Part shown: positions 1-12,340 of the stretch, in pieces
Position numbering within the stretch: position 1 is the stretch's first letter
How the letters are laid out: every line of letters begins with the position of its first letter
Source: Flaveria trinervia
Lineage: Eukaryota > Streptophyta > Magnoliopsida > Asterales > Asteraceae
NCBI GenBank assembly: GCA_025506515.1
Contig: CM046444.1
Location: 117,471,930-117,535,929, forward strand
Length of the DNA stretch: 64,000 nt
Direction: 5' to 3'
Made by a program: the position numbers and the translations under genes
Notes under the pieces: model-generated
Told to the model about the DNA's origin: nothing
Databases searched by the model: none
Seen by the model: only the letters and a program-made list of their open reading frames with translations

Positions 1-920
1 AAACGTGATATTTCACGTGTTTCGAATAGTAATGGGCTACCTTAACGTGAGGGAAGTTGAGATAAGTGTATGCGATGTTGTAGGAACTTGGAATGATGAA
101 AGAGGACTTTCCAAAATAATGGATTAGTTCAGGTTATAAGACTAATGAAATGAAAGATGTAAACTCGAAGGAGTGGGTATGTTCATGTAATGTTACATTG
201 GCACCAAGGGTTAATGATGCTTCACCTATCGATCGATTAAGTTTTGAAAAGGGGGGCAGAGTTTGTTGTTCTTGAGCACAAGAAATCAATAGAATCAATA
301 GAGAGAACTAGAGAGTGTTTAAGAATAGAGTTTGGATGAAAATGGAGTTTGGTCGGAATGGTGTTGGTGGAGGTTGCATTTGGGTGGATTCTAGAAGTAA
401 CCAAGTGCATGGAAAGTTTTATGTGAATTGAGTGGATTGCATAGGATTTTCTAGGATCACTTAGTTAGATATTATATTATATTTAATTTTATTAACCAAG
501 GTGTAAGTATTATGTGAATTTACTATTTAGTTTTCTAAAAGTTCTTATTATTTTTATAAGGTTTATATCTTACAATCTATTTTTGGTATTTCACGGAATT
601 GTGTTCATTCATTTCCTTCATATAATTGTTTGGTATATGGGTTTGTTTAATTTGTTTACTTATCATGAGAAATCTAGAATGCTAACTAATAAGATCCCTT
701 CATATTCGCTTATAGTTTAAAAGTCTAAGTGACAAATAATTTCGCTGAGGCATCTGGCTCATGGTCCATTAATGTCGGTAAATCATGAGCAATATCATAT
801 CATGGCCCAATAGCCCATTAAAATGTGGTGGTTCAAGTATGTCTAGCATTGTGGCCTAATGGTTCGTTTAAAGATTGATGGGCCCAAGCCCATTAAGGTG
901 TGCGTGCGTATATATGGTTC
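1..920. other. intergenic, no gene recognised
   Basis: AT-rich sequence with no supported coding region. Around 720-900 it holds GGCCCATTA-type low-copy sequence. It may be old retroelement DNA, but I cannot name a family. Confidence 0.4.
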
Positions 921-1801
921 TAGGGTTGTTCAAATAGCTCGGCGCTCGAAACTCGTTCGAACTCGTTCGAAAAAAGCTCGGATTTTTGCTCGTTCGAATT
1001 CTGGCTCGGTTGTAAACGAACCGAGCGGCTGGTTCGGTTTGAAAACGAACCGAGTAAGAGCAAAGGTGCGTGCGCTCGTCGCTCGCTCGGTTTCGCTCGA
1101 ATTAATTTTTGGTTTAGTTTTTTATATATTATATATTTGTTACCACTTACCACTATTTTAATTAATAAGTCAAAAGATCAACTACCCTAAATGTAAAGCT
1201 TTAATTCTCTAATCAAATCATCACTTCACATTTCAATCAATTCATCATTCCACCCATCGCCACTTTCTAGCCGTCCCCCGTATCCCCCACCTCCTTACTG
1301 ACTGTCGAGGCGTTGACCTCCGACACTCGGACATATATCCCCCGACCTCTAGCACTCTGACATGCGACCCCAATCTTTGGCAATCCGACTTGCAATAGTC
1401 TGATCGTGCATCCCACCTTCAACAATCCGCCTTCGAAGTGCGAAGTCTGACCTTGTTCGAAGCCTTACATTGTTCAGTTGTTCCTAATCGCGATATTTTG
1501 AGGTTAGATTTTTTTTATAATTTGATTATTAAAGAACATTTGCACAAGCATTGACGAATATATTACGGTTAGAACTTGAAAGTTGAAACTTTTGAATGAA
1601 TTATTAGTTTTGCTTAAAATTATAAATGAAACCAAACAAAACCGAGCGAAATCGAGCGCTCGGTTTAAAACCGAACCGAGTTCGAGCATGAAGTTTGCGC
1701 TTGAATTTGTAAATTCGAACTGAACCGAGCCGCTCCGTTTGCAACTGAATCGAGTTTGAGCGAAGCTATGTTCGGTTCGGTTTGGTTTGTGAACAACCCT
1801 A
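921..1801. mobile_element. non-autonomous hAT element with GCTCG-rich subterminal repeats
   Basis: An 881-bp element with inverted ends TAGGGTTGTTCA at both termini and an 8-bp near-perfect target duplication: tatggttc (913-920) against tattgttc (1802-1809). Both ends are dense in GAGC/GCTC and AACCGAGC motifs (about 940-1100 and 1640-1790), the pattern of hAT subterminal transposase-binding sites. The middle is pyrimidine-rich filler with no open transposase. The short reading frames here are by-products of the repeats. Confidence 0.85.
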
Positions 1802-2114
1802 TATTGTTCCCAGACAATCATGTTGGGCTCATTTCATGGCTTCCCTAGTTATCATCGTGTGGCCTGTTATGGTCTCTAAAAAAATTCTAGACCCAAAATC
1901 AGGGTTGTCACACGGGAGTTCCTTAACACAGGTGTAACCCTATTCAACGAGTAGGGTTTTAACCGGTTTGTCCCCTCCACACCACAACCCGGGTTCTTCC
2001 CAAACCCAATTGGTATAAACCCCGTTTAAATATGATTTTATTACCATTTTTTAAAACCTAGTTGGACTTGACTTGAAATTAGATAAAATCCATTTTGGGT
2101 ATTTTTTAACCTGA

Positions 2115-2450
2115 CTTAGGGGCTTTTGGCAACTTTTGAATGATTAAGTGTTGAACCAATAAGAGGTCTGAACCATTAAGTATCGAACCATTAAAAAGTC
2201 TGAACCATTAAGAGCTAGTATATCGTGTAACTATTTAAATACAAATGTCTGACCAATTCAAATAAGAGGTCTTAACTATTTAGCATTAGACATCTTAACC
2301 ATTCAGCACTAGTATAATGATTAACCATTCAAAAGCAAATGTCTGAACCATTCAGACATGTGCTCGTGAAACAAACAGTTCGAACCATTAAGTGTTGAAC
2401 CATTCAGACATCTAAACCATTAAGAAGCTAATTAAGAGGCTGACCCTTAC
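2115..2450. repeat. dispersed repeat with CTGAACCATTAAG sub-repeats (copy 1)
   Basis: Starts TTTTGGCAACTTTTGAATGA and contains many degenerate copies of (T)CTGAACCATTMAG spaced 14-30 bp apart. A second copy lies at 37383-37725. Probably a non-autonomous DNA element; the superfamily is not decided and the ends are not exact. Confidence 0.7.
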
Positions 2451-3180
2451 TTTGAACCCGACCTAGTTCAACAAATGTGCGTGAGAAGGCCGCACGTCTA
2501 TGAAGAATAAGGAGAAACAACCATCAACATCCAGTTCAACTAATGTAGCACAAAAAAGTTGACAACTTAGCAGGTAAGTTGTCGTAATTTTACGAGATTT
2601 CATGTGGAGAAGATGGAGTTGAAAGAATAGAATCTCCTTCGAAACCATGAAGCAACGAATAGAGAAGATTCAAAAGAATTGATAAGCAGTACGAATTAAC
2701 GAAAGCGAATTTGAAAAAGTCATAGCTTTGAAAAAAAAGAATTGCACAAATATGGGCTTTTAGTTTTTTTCCTAAATATGTAGTGTTTTATTTTAGGTAA
2801 TGCTTTATAAGCTTCTATTAATTAATGGGCTTTTTTTGTTTAGTTGTTAAGAGAGATGTGAGAGGTTTTGTTTCTATTGGAAGTTCAAGTTTTAAATCTT
2901 GACATTGTCGAATATTACTAACGTGACGATATTAACGATTAACCATTAACTTGTTGGTAGGAAAAAATAATGTTTCTAATTTTTTTTGTTCATTACGTAA
3001 TTGCTTATTTTATGGTTTCTTATGTTTTTTCTAAATATATGCAATTCCATCTTTGATTAAGTAGGCTATTATCTAGTGTTTGTGAGGCAGCAAGTGAAGA
3101 TAGTGAAATCTCATTCACTTCAACATAGCCTATATGAGTTGTTTGGTTAATAAAACTTTTTATAAATTTTTTGATATGAA
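2451..3180. other. intergenic, no gene recognised
   Basis: AT-rich. A weak tRNA-like fragment (TTAGTTGTTAAGAG followed by GAAGTTCAAG, near 2840-2890) is the only structure I see. Confidence 0.4.
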
Positions 3181-3182
3181 TT

Positions 3183-3768
3183 AGAATTAAACCTCTCGCG
3201 TTACAAGGGTGTAATACTGACTAACACTAATGTCACACCATCATTAATAACCATCAACATTGAAATTGCGGTGTGTTAATACGAAAAAATAAATCCAAAG
3301 CGTAAAACATATAAAATATAACTAAATTGATTTAAGACTCTCGCGTTAGCGACACATCTGTTAAAGGGGGAAAATAAATGTAAAACGATAAACCACACAG
3401 ACATGTTGTATTGTGTTGACTCACAAAATTTAGAATGAAACGTAAAGCGAAACGTAAAATTGGTGAACGGCACATGCATGCTTGTGTCGTGTTAACTTGC
3501 AAAACCTAGAACGAACGTATAACGAAAATTTTCAAAATATGAAGAGTATACGGGACCAAAGTTATAAGTATAAAATTTTGTGAGATTAATTTGCAAAATA
3601 TAAAAAGTTTTGAGTTTAAAGTAAAAATAATCAGAATTTGAAAGATTGCTTTGCAAAATATGAAACATTTGGATTGAAAGTGAAAAGTAATTTTTTTGAA
3701 AAATATTATATACATAAGATACAACATCATTATACATAGAAAAATTAACAATTAGTATAGTATAAATT
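3183..3768 (-). mobile_element. degenerate non-autonomous Helitron
   Basis: Read on the minus strand, the right end begins TTTATACTATACTAATTGTT, close to the TCTATAnTATACTAA-type Helitron start. The left end finishes with a short GC hairpin (TGTAACGCGAGAGG) and TTCTAAT, a decayed CTAG-T terminus. A second internal GCGTTAGCG-type hairpin near 3342 suggests a nested or rearranged copy. No Rep/helicase coding. Confidence 0.55.
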
Positions 3769-4420
3769 TGGAATTGTGATTGAAAGAGAACTCTTTAAAT
3801 AAAATAAAAAAAATCTATTGCAATTTTCTTCCTTTATTTTGGCTTTTGAATTTTGCCTTTCATAAAAAACAAAAAATATGCGTACTCCTTTTTATTTTTT
3901 AGTTTATGTCAAAATTTTTTATTTTTTTATTTACATTTTAACATTAAAATGATTTTTGACACATTTATTTATTTTATTATTTCTAAAGACTTTTGTATTT
4001 TATTTTAACTTTAATATTATTTTCTGGTTTTGATTTTTAGTTTTTTTATTTATTTTTAAAGTTTTATTTTATTTGTTTGATTTTTTTATTTTCTTTCATT
4101 AATTTTAGCAAAAACTGAACAAATGGTCTATATGATCTTATCATATGGCAAGTTTTATCCTCACGTCTTTAAAAACTAATGAACATTAATGGCAATGACT
4201 AAACTTACAACCATCTAGCAAAAAGTTTGAATCAAGAGACCTCATGAAACATTTCATTCTTAAACACCAGCTGTCAAACTCATCAAGAGTGATCAGTGGG
4301 GACTTGTTCATGGTTCCAGTTTCCCTATCAGTTTTGGAAATGGCTGCCATTTGAAAAGTTTAGTATTTGTGTGTGTGAGGGATCTAAAGATGGTGAGATC
4401 TTATATCAAGAGCCTGAAAT
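3769..4420. other. T-rich intergenic and retroelement leader
   Basis: From 3800 to 4110 the sequence is strongly T-rich with no coding sense. From about 4290 to 4420 lies the untranslated leader of the retroelement whose LTR is at 4435-5239 (minus strand). No gag-pol reading frame is left. Confidence 0.4.
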
Positions 4421-4432
4421 GCTCTGATACCA
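4421..4432 (-). other. retroelement primer-binding site (initiator tRNA-Met type)
   Basis: On the minus strand this is TGGTATCAGAGC, the common plant PBS complementary to initiator tRNA-Met. It lies two bases beyond the LTR end at 4435, exactly where a PBS should be. Confidence 0.85.
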
Positions 4433-4434
4433 AA

Positions 4435-5239
4435 TGCAGGATCGTTGAAGGGTGAAGAGTTACAACACAACAACACAAAGAGGAGATAAACTAAACTTAG
4501 ATCAAACAGTACACTGAATTAACCAAGTGGTGACACTAAGAACACAAGTAATATATGAGACAGAACACAAAGAACACAAGTGTTTGGTTTTCAAGAATGC
4601 AATATATTGTTTTCTCTATGTTCTATTACAAGTGTTACAAAAGCATACTCGAAAGATACAAGAACATGAGATACTTATACAACATCCTACAGTCGGCTAT
4701 ACTTTGAAAACCAGCTGGATACAATTGACTAGACACACACAAAATCAATTGTAGAGTCAAAAGGCAATGGCATATTGCCTTTTGACTAGTGACTATGACA
4801 TGCTATAGCTCACATCCTTATCTATTACAAAAAGGATAAAGTACACAAAGTAGAAAGTTACAGGCTCAAGACCTCAATGTACAGTTACCAAAAGCATGGA
4901 CCTTTTCATCAAACCATGTTAGTTGGTGACTTGTAGAGTTACAGCGAAAGGTGTCCAGCTTTATGGAATAGTACATCAGATAAAGCATGTTTCTAAAAGT
5001 CTTCGAAAGAAATCTGTCTTCATGAACTTGAAGCTTCGGAAGACTTTGTCTCTGAGGCTTCGGAAGACTTCATCTTTGGCTTCAGAAGATATTGGTCTTG
5101 GCTTTGGAAGATTTCACACTTAGAGTATTTCTGTTGCACATGTGAAACTTCCGAAGCATTCCACTTCAATGTACTTATGCAACATGCAGGAAAGACTAAA
5201 GATGTTTAGGTTGTATCAGCCTCTTCATTAATCTCTACA
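4435..5239 (-). mobile_element. 5' LTR of a truncated LTR retrotransposon
   Basis: An 805-bp LTR with TG...CA ends in either reading (plus strand TGCAGGATCGTTGAAGG ... ATCTCTACA). The adjacent PBS fixes the orientation as minus. The internal region is lost apart from a short leader. A related, more diverged copy stands alone at 14918-15934. The left half of a (TA)n tract abuts the outer end at 5240. Confidence 0.8.
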
Positions 5240-5243
5240 ATAT

Positions 5244-5329
<86 letters not shown>
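5240..5329. repeat. (TA)n microsatellite
   Basis: About 90 bp of nearly pure AT dinucleotide repeat directly abutting the MITE at 5330. Confidence 0.95.
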
Positions 5330-5332
<3 letters not shown>

Positions 5333-5874
5333 GAGGGTTCAAATGAGAACCACATTTTTTTGTGAAAACTCTAGGAACCAATCTCAACCACTCATTTTTA
5401 TCACATGTAAATCACATGTCATTTCCCTCATTTTTTTAAACGTTCGTAACTTTTTTTCACGACATCATTTTTTCAAAAAAAATTCACCATAAAATTCAGT
5501 ATTTTTTATATTTCCAACCCCTACATATTGATATACTTTTCTAAAAAAACATACATCCGTTGTTTACATATGTGTAAATCTAGTTATACACATGTGTAGT
5601 ACTGGATTTACACATGTGTAAATCCGATATTACACATGTATAAAACGAATTTCGTTAAAAAACGGGATTTTTTTTATTTTTTTATGAAAGAGGGAAAGAA
5701 GTTAGGGAACATTTTTATGTTCTTATTTTTTTATTTTTATTTTTATGCTATTTTTTTATTTATAAATATTTTAAATATGTTTTTGTTAATTACAATTTTG
5801 CTATTGAGAACTAGTGGCTGAGATTGGTTCCTAAAGTTCTCACAAAAAAACTAGTTTACATTTGATCTCTCCCC
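5330..5874 (+). mobile_element. Micron-like MITE copy A, inserted in (TA)n
   Basis: A 545-bp element with inverted ends, GGGGAGGGTTCAAATGAGAAC at the left and GTTTACATTTGATCTCTCCCC at the right, followed inside by TTTTTTTGTGA...CTAGGAACCAATCTCA in both arms. It is flanked on both sides by (TA)n. The interior holds four TTACACATGTGTAA-type palindromes (5566-5645). Rice Micron MITEs are known to sit in (TA)n microsatellites, so this family behaves likewise. Confidence 0.8.
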
Positions 5875-5892
5875 TATATATATATATATATA
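5875..5892. repeat. (TA)n spacer between two MITE copies
   Basis: Short TA dinucleotide run separating copy A from the inverted copy B. Confidence 0.9.
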
Positions 5893-6465
5893 TAATGAGA
5901 ACTCACTTTTTTGTGAGAACTCGAGGAATAAATCTCAACCACTAGTTTTTAATTGCAAAATTATAATTAACAAAAACATATTTAAAAAAATTATAAATAA
6001 AAAAATAACATAAAAATAAAAAAAACATAAAAATATTCCCCTAGTTTTCCTCTTTCATAAAAAAATATTAATAAAAAAATCTTGTTTTTTTACGAATTCC
6101 ATTTTACACATGTGTAATATCGGATTTACACATGTGTAATACGGATTTACACATGTGTATATCGGATTTACACATGTGTAATACCGGATTTACACATGTG
6201 TAATACCGGATTTACACATGTGTAAATCCAGTATTACAGATGTGTATAACCAGATTTACACATATGTAAACAACGGATAGACAATTTTTTTTAAAAGTAT
6301 ATCAATATGGTAGACGTTGGAAAGATAAAAAAATACTGAGTTTTATGATGAATTTTTTTAAAAGATGATGTCGTGAAAAAAAAGTTATGAATGTTTTAAA
6401 GAAAAAGGAAATGACATGTGATAAAAAATGAGTGACTCTAATTTGTTCCTATGTGATGAAAAATG
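5893..6465 (-). mobile_element. Micron-like MITE copy B, inverted and truncated
   Basis: Same family as copy A but in opposite orientation (begins AATGAGAACTC...TTTTTTGTGAGAACTC). It lacks about the first 11 bases of its terminal repeat and the far terminus near 6465. Its palindrome block has expanded to eight units. Confidence 0.75.
6103..6270. repeat. array of TTACACATGTGTAA palindromes
   Basis: Six exact ACACATGTGT palindromes plus two one-base variants at roughly 20-22 bp spacing, separated by CCGGAT/CGGAT linkers, within MITE copy B. CACATGTG is an E-box. Copies A and C have only four units. Confidence 0.9.
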
Positions 6466-6977
6466 AGTGGCTACAATTTTTTTACACATTGAACCCGATT
6501 ATGTTCATGTACATACGGACAAATATATGGTTTTGTCTATTATACACAATTCTCACCCTTATCTAAAACAAATTCACATTGTTTTAATCTTTAAGACTCT
6601 ACAAGTTCGTTCAAATTTTAATATTTTGAGTGATTTTTCAAAGTCTTTTCATATAATAATACCGAAAATAAATAACAAAAAATTACAAGGTTGGTGGAAA
6701 TTGAAGGAGGGAGTTATAATCAAGAAAACATAATTATTTGGTGGCACCATTTAACATATGTTAGGTATATTGAAATAACCACCCTAATAAAGTCATATGG
6801 ATCAACCATATGACATGCATTCTCCATATTTATTTAGGTATATGCCATTTTCATCAATTTATTATATTGATATGTGCATTCACTATTACATCTTATAAAA
6901 ATTTAAAACCTTAAGTAATTACATACAAACATAATTCGAGAAAGAAAGTGTGTATTTTTGTTATTATTTAATTATTT

Positions 6978-7015
<38 letters not shown>

Positions 7016-8589
7016 TATAATATTACTTTTTATTAGCTGTAGTATGCAATGGGTTATGAATTTTTGATCGGAATTGAAAATGCATTGGATCAACATTATT
7101 ACATTAAATCATGATAAATTATTTTTTTCACACATTTTAACCAAATGACATAACTTTACTATACTAATAAAAAACACAAGACCATAGACATTAACCCTGA
7201 CCAATGGGGTTCGAGCATGTCGAAGATTTGTTTTTCTGTTTTAATTTTTATTACGGTAATTCGTTTAAGCAAAATAATAGAAAGAAAATAAATCTCAACC
7301 GATTGCATACATTTTTTTAAATCAAATATCCTAAGACAAATAAAAAGATATAAATTTTGAGTTTATAAACAACTTCTTAGCCGTTCAAAAATAAAAACAA
7401 CTTTTCAACACCATTAAACGCTATTAAATTCAAGTCATTCAAAGAAAATGAGAGCATTAAATGTGACATAAGTAATTAAAATACCATCAAACTTTATTAT
7501 CACACGGATAGCTTTCAATTCTTTTGCATTAAATCCACGCAAAACATATTTAAGGGTAAATACTAGTATTAATAAATTACAGAACAAAAAACTTTTATTT
7601 TTTAACTAACTTTACTTTTCAACCTTTATTTTTATAAATTACACTAGACAATATTTATGTATATGATTTGTTTTATATCTTTCAAAAAAATATGATTTGT
7701 TTCATATTGGATCACTAGTTTAACGATTGTTAGTTTAAATCGTTAAGTTAGTTTACATGGTTATCACATAAGAGTATATGTATTGAAAAACATCCGGCAA
7801 CAAATATAATCCAATAATCAATGTGGAGAAAAGATTAAATAGAAACCATGTTTCTAAATGAAAACTATAAACCACCACTACTCAATCATATAAATTATAT
7901 TTGATTTAATTTTTTAATCATTCAAAATATATTCAAGTAAACTTCAACCGTATTTTCTAAGGTTGTTATATACTTTTAATATAAACTCCAAGGAACGTCA
8001 ATGATAACGAATCGACTTACGTATACGTAACTTGTATGAGCTATATGTACGTAACTATTGGTTGTACACTTTAATATGTATTCACATATACATAACTCTT
8101 ACATGTACGTAACTCTTAGTTACTCTCAGTTGTACACTTTCTAACACGTACTTTCATATATGTAACCCTTCGTTTTTATGGTTTTTATTTATAACATGGT
8201 TTTCAAAAGTTCCCTCCCCTAATCGATGTATTAGAAAAAATGATCAATAAAATTTTTTGACCGACAAGTAACACCTTAAACAAATTATATATAATTTTAC
8301 CATCACTATTTGTTTTAAAACTACTTTTATAAATAAAAATTAGATCATATGATTTATATATCAATAAAAAATACATAAAAATAGAATGCATGGCACATGA
8401 AGTAATTCAGATGTATTCCACAATCATATGATTATGAAAAGGATATAATAATATTATTTTTTTTGAAAATTATATGATTATGAAATCCATATGATAATAT
8501 TGATTTTTAGGGAGCTAGCATTGTAATTTAAACAAAAGCATTCAAATCACTTCAAGTGGCTTGCAATCTGATTTTAAGTAATAGGTTTA
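6466..8589. other. AT-rich intergenic, no gene recognised
   Basis: No supported coding region. Holds a (TA)n tract at about 6983-7022 and scattered TACGTAAC motifs (7995-8120). Otherwise nothing is seen. Confidence 0.5.
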
Positions 8590-8599
8590 TTGTTAATGA

Positions 8600-8680
8600 T
8601 TCATTGGTCCAGTGGTTAAAGGGTAGGTAGAAGACTTTGTCTCTCTTGAAGATCTAGGTTTCAAACTTTGACGTGAGCAA
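8600..8680 (+). repeat. tRNA-like (SINE-type) fragment
   Basis: A-box-like TTGGTCCAGTGGTTAAAGG followed by B-box-like GGTTTCAAACTTTG about 45 bp later. Too diverged to be a tRNA gene. Confidence 0.35.
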
Positions 8681-8710
8681 ATAACTAATAATTATGTGAT
8701 ACTAACAATT

Positions 8711-9399
8711 AACATACCGTTTAAAAAAAAGAAATAGATTTATTATTGATACTTGAATCATCACTAACTTTAGTATAGGTGATGGTAAAAGTATCTAAAA
8801 TTTGTTTAAGGTTTTTCTTGTTAGTCTTAACGTTTTATGATTATATCTTTCTAAATAATTTCACGTGGTTTGTATTAATATTCTATGTATTAAGTTTATC
8901 TTTTATATCTAAAGCATATGAAATAGTAAATCTTTATAAACTAGCTTAATAAAAACAATGATAAACATATAAAAATTGGTTGAAGTTTTACTCGACGGTC
9001 TCAACGTTTTACGAATTACATTTTCATAATACTTCGATCATTCATCATTATAGACTTCTAATTATGTTTGCTCATCTTACATTATTTATGAATTGTGACC
9101 CGTTGCATTAACGTTCTTTGTGACAAATGTGGTTTAGGATAATTTAGATGTTAGTAATTTGAACTGTTAGACTTACGCTATGGTGTTTGTGACAACTCAT
9201 CTTATATCAGGTATGATTAAGATTAGGGTACTCACATTAGGGAATTGTTCAAATTAAAATATCATTAAAACTACAATGTGTAAGAAAATTATCTCTAACT
9301 GTCAATCTCATTAATCAATAGTTTAGACTAAATTGCAAGAAAATGTTTGCTAAATAAGTATTTTATAAATGATCATACTTGTTGACATTTTGCAAGTTT
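8711..9399. other. AT-rich intergenic, no gene recognised
   Basis: Nothing recognised. Confidence 0.4.
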
Positions 9400-10110
9400 C
9401 CTTATTTTTTAAAAATATTCATAACTTTTATATATGATACTATTTTTTTTTAAAATTACACCATAAAAATAAATATTTTTTAGCTTTTAAACGAGTACAA
9501 TATTGTTATATAAAAAATAATATTTTCTATCTCATCACTATGTTTTCGGTGCATTTTATTATTTATTTTTGTTGGTTGTTGGGTTTTTTTTTCGAATTCT
9601 ATTGTGTTTTTTTAATCATTAATTTTAAAATCATATATAGTTGTGAAATAACATTGTTGTATATCTTTTGTATGTAAAACAAAATAATAAATTAACAATT
9701 AATTAATCTAATACATTAAAACAACAATAAAATAACACAATATAAAATAACACAATGTGTCATTGTGTTTTTATATTGTGTTATTTTATCGTCATTCTGT
9801 TATCTTGAACTGTGAAAAATACATTTATGAAATAACATTATTGCATATTTTTAATTGTAAATAAGATGATTTATAACAATAAGTTTATATATTTTATAAT
9901 ATCATATTGTGTTATATTTAACACTAAGTTTTAAGAAATACATTGGTGAAGAAATATTATTATGTATTTTAAATGTAAAAGATAATTATAGATAACAATT
10001 TTATATATTATATAAAAAATAATGACAAAAATAACACGAAAATGATCTAAAACGTAAAACAAAATAATGAATAGATATAACAAATTATGTAAAATATCTA
10101 TGAAAATATC
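9400..10110. repeat. AT-rich dispersed repeat with ACACAATGTGTCATTGTG motifs (copy 1)
   Basis: Shares phrases such as ATAACTTTTATATATGATAC, ACACCATAAAAATAAATATT and repeated TAACACAATG blocks with 20930-21580 and 41500-41950. A dispersed family; ends and class are not resolved. Confidence 0.5.
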
Positions 10111-10134
10111 TAATACACAATGAGCGGATGCATT

Positions 10135-11974
10135 TGTAAGGCCCCGTTCCCGGGACGCTTACAGTTGGGTTCTCATCGCACATAAAACATATAATTACAT
10201 TTGTATTTAATAAATCGCAGCGGAAAACTAAAACAAACTTTTATTTCCATGTAAATGCTTTTGCAAACTAATACAACATTCATTACAAAAATAGTTTGTT
10301 CGCATTACAATGCAAAAACATTAATCAAAAGAATGCCATCCCAAAAGAGCTGAGTAGTCGCCCGTGCCATCCTCAGCAATCGTTACCTGCCAACTGGAAA
10401 CACATCAAAGTCAGCGTTGCTGAGTGAGTTCTAGTTTTATAAATAAAACATACTTTACTTTCATATAAAACCGTTCGTTACTTTTACATGATCACACATC
10501 GTACGTACACATAGATAATATCATTATTATCTTCTCCATTCGTTCATTCGTTCTTTCATCACCTTACTTGCGCATCGGACATCATCCATACCAATACCAT
10601 GTGCTACACCCCGGTTAGTCGTAGCTACCGGCCGAAGTCAACAAATGAACAGCTAAACGTATGACACGGTACTAGGAGTAACCATCAGTCTTAGCTACTG
10701 GGCCGAAGTCAACAAATGAACAGCTAAACGTATGCCACAGTACTAGGGGTGAGCGGTAGAGGTTCTACATTCAGGGCCAATCACAAAGAAGGACCCGTTA
10801 TCCGATGTGTGCAAGACGTTTCATTCGTTCATTAATGCATGCATTCATTCATCATAATAGATAGAGCCATAGGAAAGATGTTAAACATCATATTAAGGAA
10901 CATTAACATGCATCAACATCACTTCATACAGGGCAACATCATACATACATAACATTCAACATCATCACCCTCATCAGGCCCAACATGCTTTCTAAGACCT
11001 CGATCGTCATCTTGAAAACTCTTATGGGAACCTTTACATCAAAACTTATATCTGCACCTTCCCCCGAAAGTCATAAGTCATTCTACACCTTCCTCGGGTT
11101 CAACAGCCCTATTCGGGCGTATGGACACCCCTCAGTCGCATGGCCTCCATGCGACTGAACATCATGCGAATGAACTAATACGGATGAACACCTATGCGAA
11201 TGAACATCCAGTCGTGCGAATGGACAATGCGGATGAACACCTATGCGACTGGACCTTCAGTCGTGCGAATGGACCTTCAGTCGCATGACCCCCATGCGAC
11301 TGGCCCTTCAATCGTGCGAATGAACCCCAATCGTGCGAATGGACCCCAATCGCACCCTAATCGGCCGTATGGCCTCCATTCGGCCTCCAGTCGGTCGCCT
11401 AGCCCTAACTGATGCAGAATGCAGTTCAACCCGACTGCAACCGAGGGTTTTCGGCCTCCAAACTCATCTAAACCCATTTTAAGCCTAAATCAACCATCCT
11501 AAACCTTAGGGATGCATACCATAACATTATACAAGCACACCCACGCAAGAAATCAAGCCCCAAACGGGTCCTACACATACATACACGCATACATACGGTT
11601 TTCACCCAAAAACGCGAAAAAGGGTTTTCAGATGTGTTCCAGCCCCAAAATCATTCAAAAACATGTAAAAGAGGGGTCATAGAACTCACCTAAACGAGCA
11701 CAACGACAAGAGCTTCGATTTGGCTTGCTTCACGACGATTTTGGCGACCCGAACCGACCCGAACCGGCACTTTTCCTCTTTTTCTCTTCTTTCTCTATTC
11801 TTCTCTTTATGAAACTGAAATGTGGGTGTGGGGAGAGTGGGCTGCCCTCTCCCTACATATATCACCACATTTTCCCAACTTTTCTTCGTTGGCGAGTTTG
11901 GTCCCTCGACTTTTGGACTTTATTTTCTTTTCTTTCGCCACCGGCTTCAAAATAATAAATATCCGGGTGTTACA
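10135..11974. mobile_element. solo LTR, 1.84 kb, with near-perfect 5-bp target duplication
   Basis: Begins TGTAAGGCCCCGTTCCCGGG and ends CCGGGTGTTACA, so it has TG...CA termini, bounded by gcatt (10130-10134) and acatt (11975-11979). No PBS, polypurine tract or gag-pol is adjacent, so it is a solo LTR. It contains a degenerate CAGTCGTGCGAATGGAC-type array (11126-11400). Orientation is not certain because both strands read TG...CA; the short reading frames inside are not genes. Confidence 0.7.
11126..11400. repeat. degenerate ~20-bp repeats inside the solo LTR
   Basis: Roughly a dozen variants of TCGTGCGAATGGACC / GCATGCGACTGGACC in tandem, alternating CGTGCGAATG and ATGCGACTG forms. Confidence 0.75.
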
Positions 11975-12340
11975 ACATTTAACACAATAACTAAAATACT
12001 TTTCTTTTTAAAATAATCTAAAAACATATGTCAAACTCATAATTATTCTTAAACTTTTTAAATAAATACAATTTTTACTATAACCATACCCTCGTATTAT
12101 TAGCCTGTTTAAGTGGATTATAATATAATTATTTTGTTTATTTCATTCTGGTAATCGGAAATTCGGAATCACCTTTAAAATTCATTTTTTAATAGGGCAT
12201 AGTATAAGTTGGAATTATTTGGTTACTTATAGGTGGTGGTGGTTTACCTAACGTTGGAATGATATGGTTTAATCATGGTGATTGTAAATAAATACTTACA
12301 CAAGCTTTAATTCGAAAGAAAAAAAAACGCTACACTTTTA

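Noticed and set aside
859..1161. 100-aa basic frame
   Set aside because: Lies across the end of the hAT MITE and reflects CGAGC/GCTCG repeats.
6103..6270. CRISPR-like array of regular palindromes
   Set aside because: Eukaryotic MITE context, spacers are the same short linker, no cas genes.
11194..11477. Frames of 66-72 aa
   Set aside because: Translation of the degenerate array in the solo LTR.
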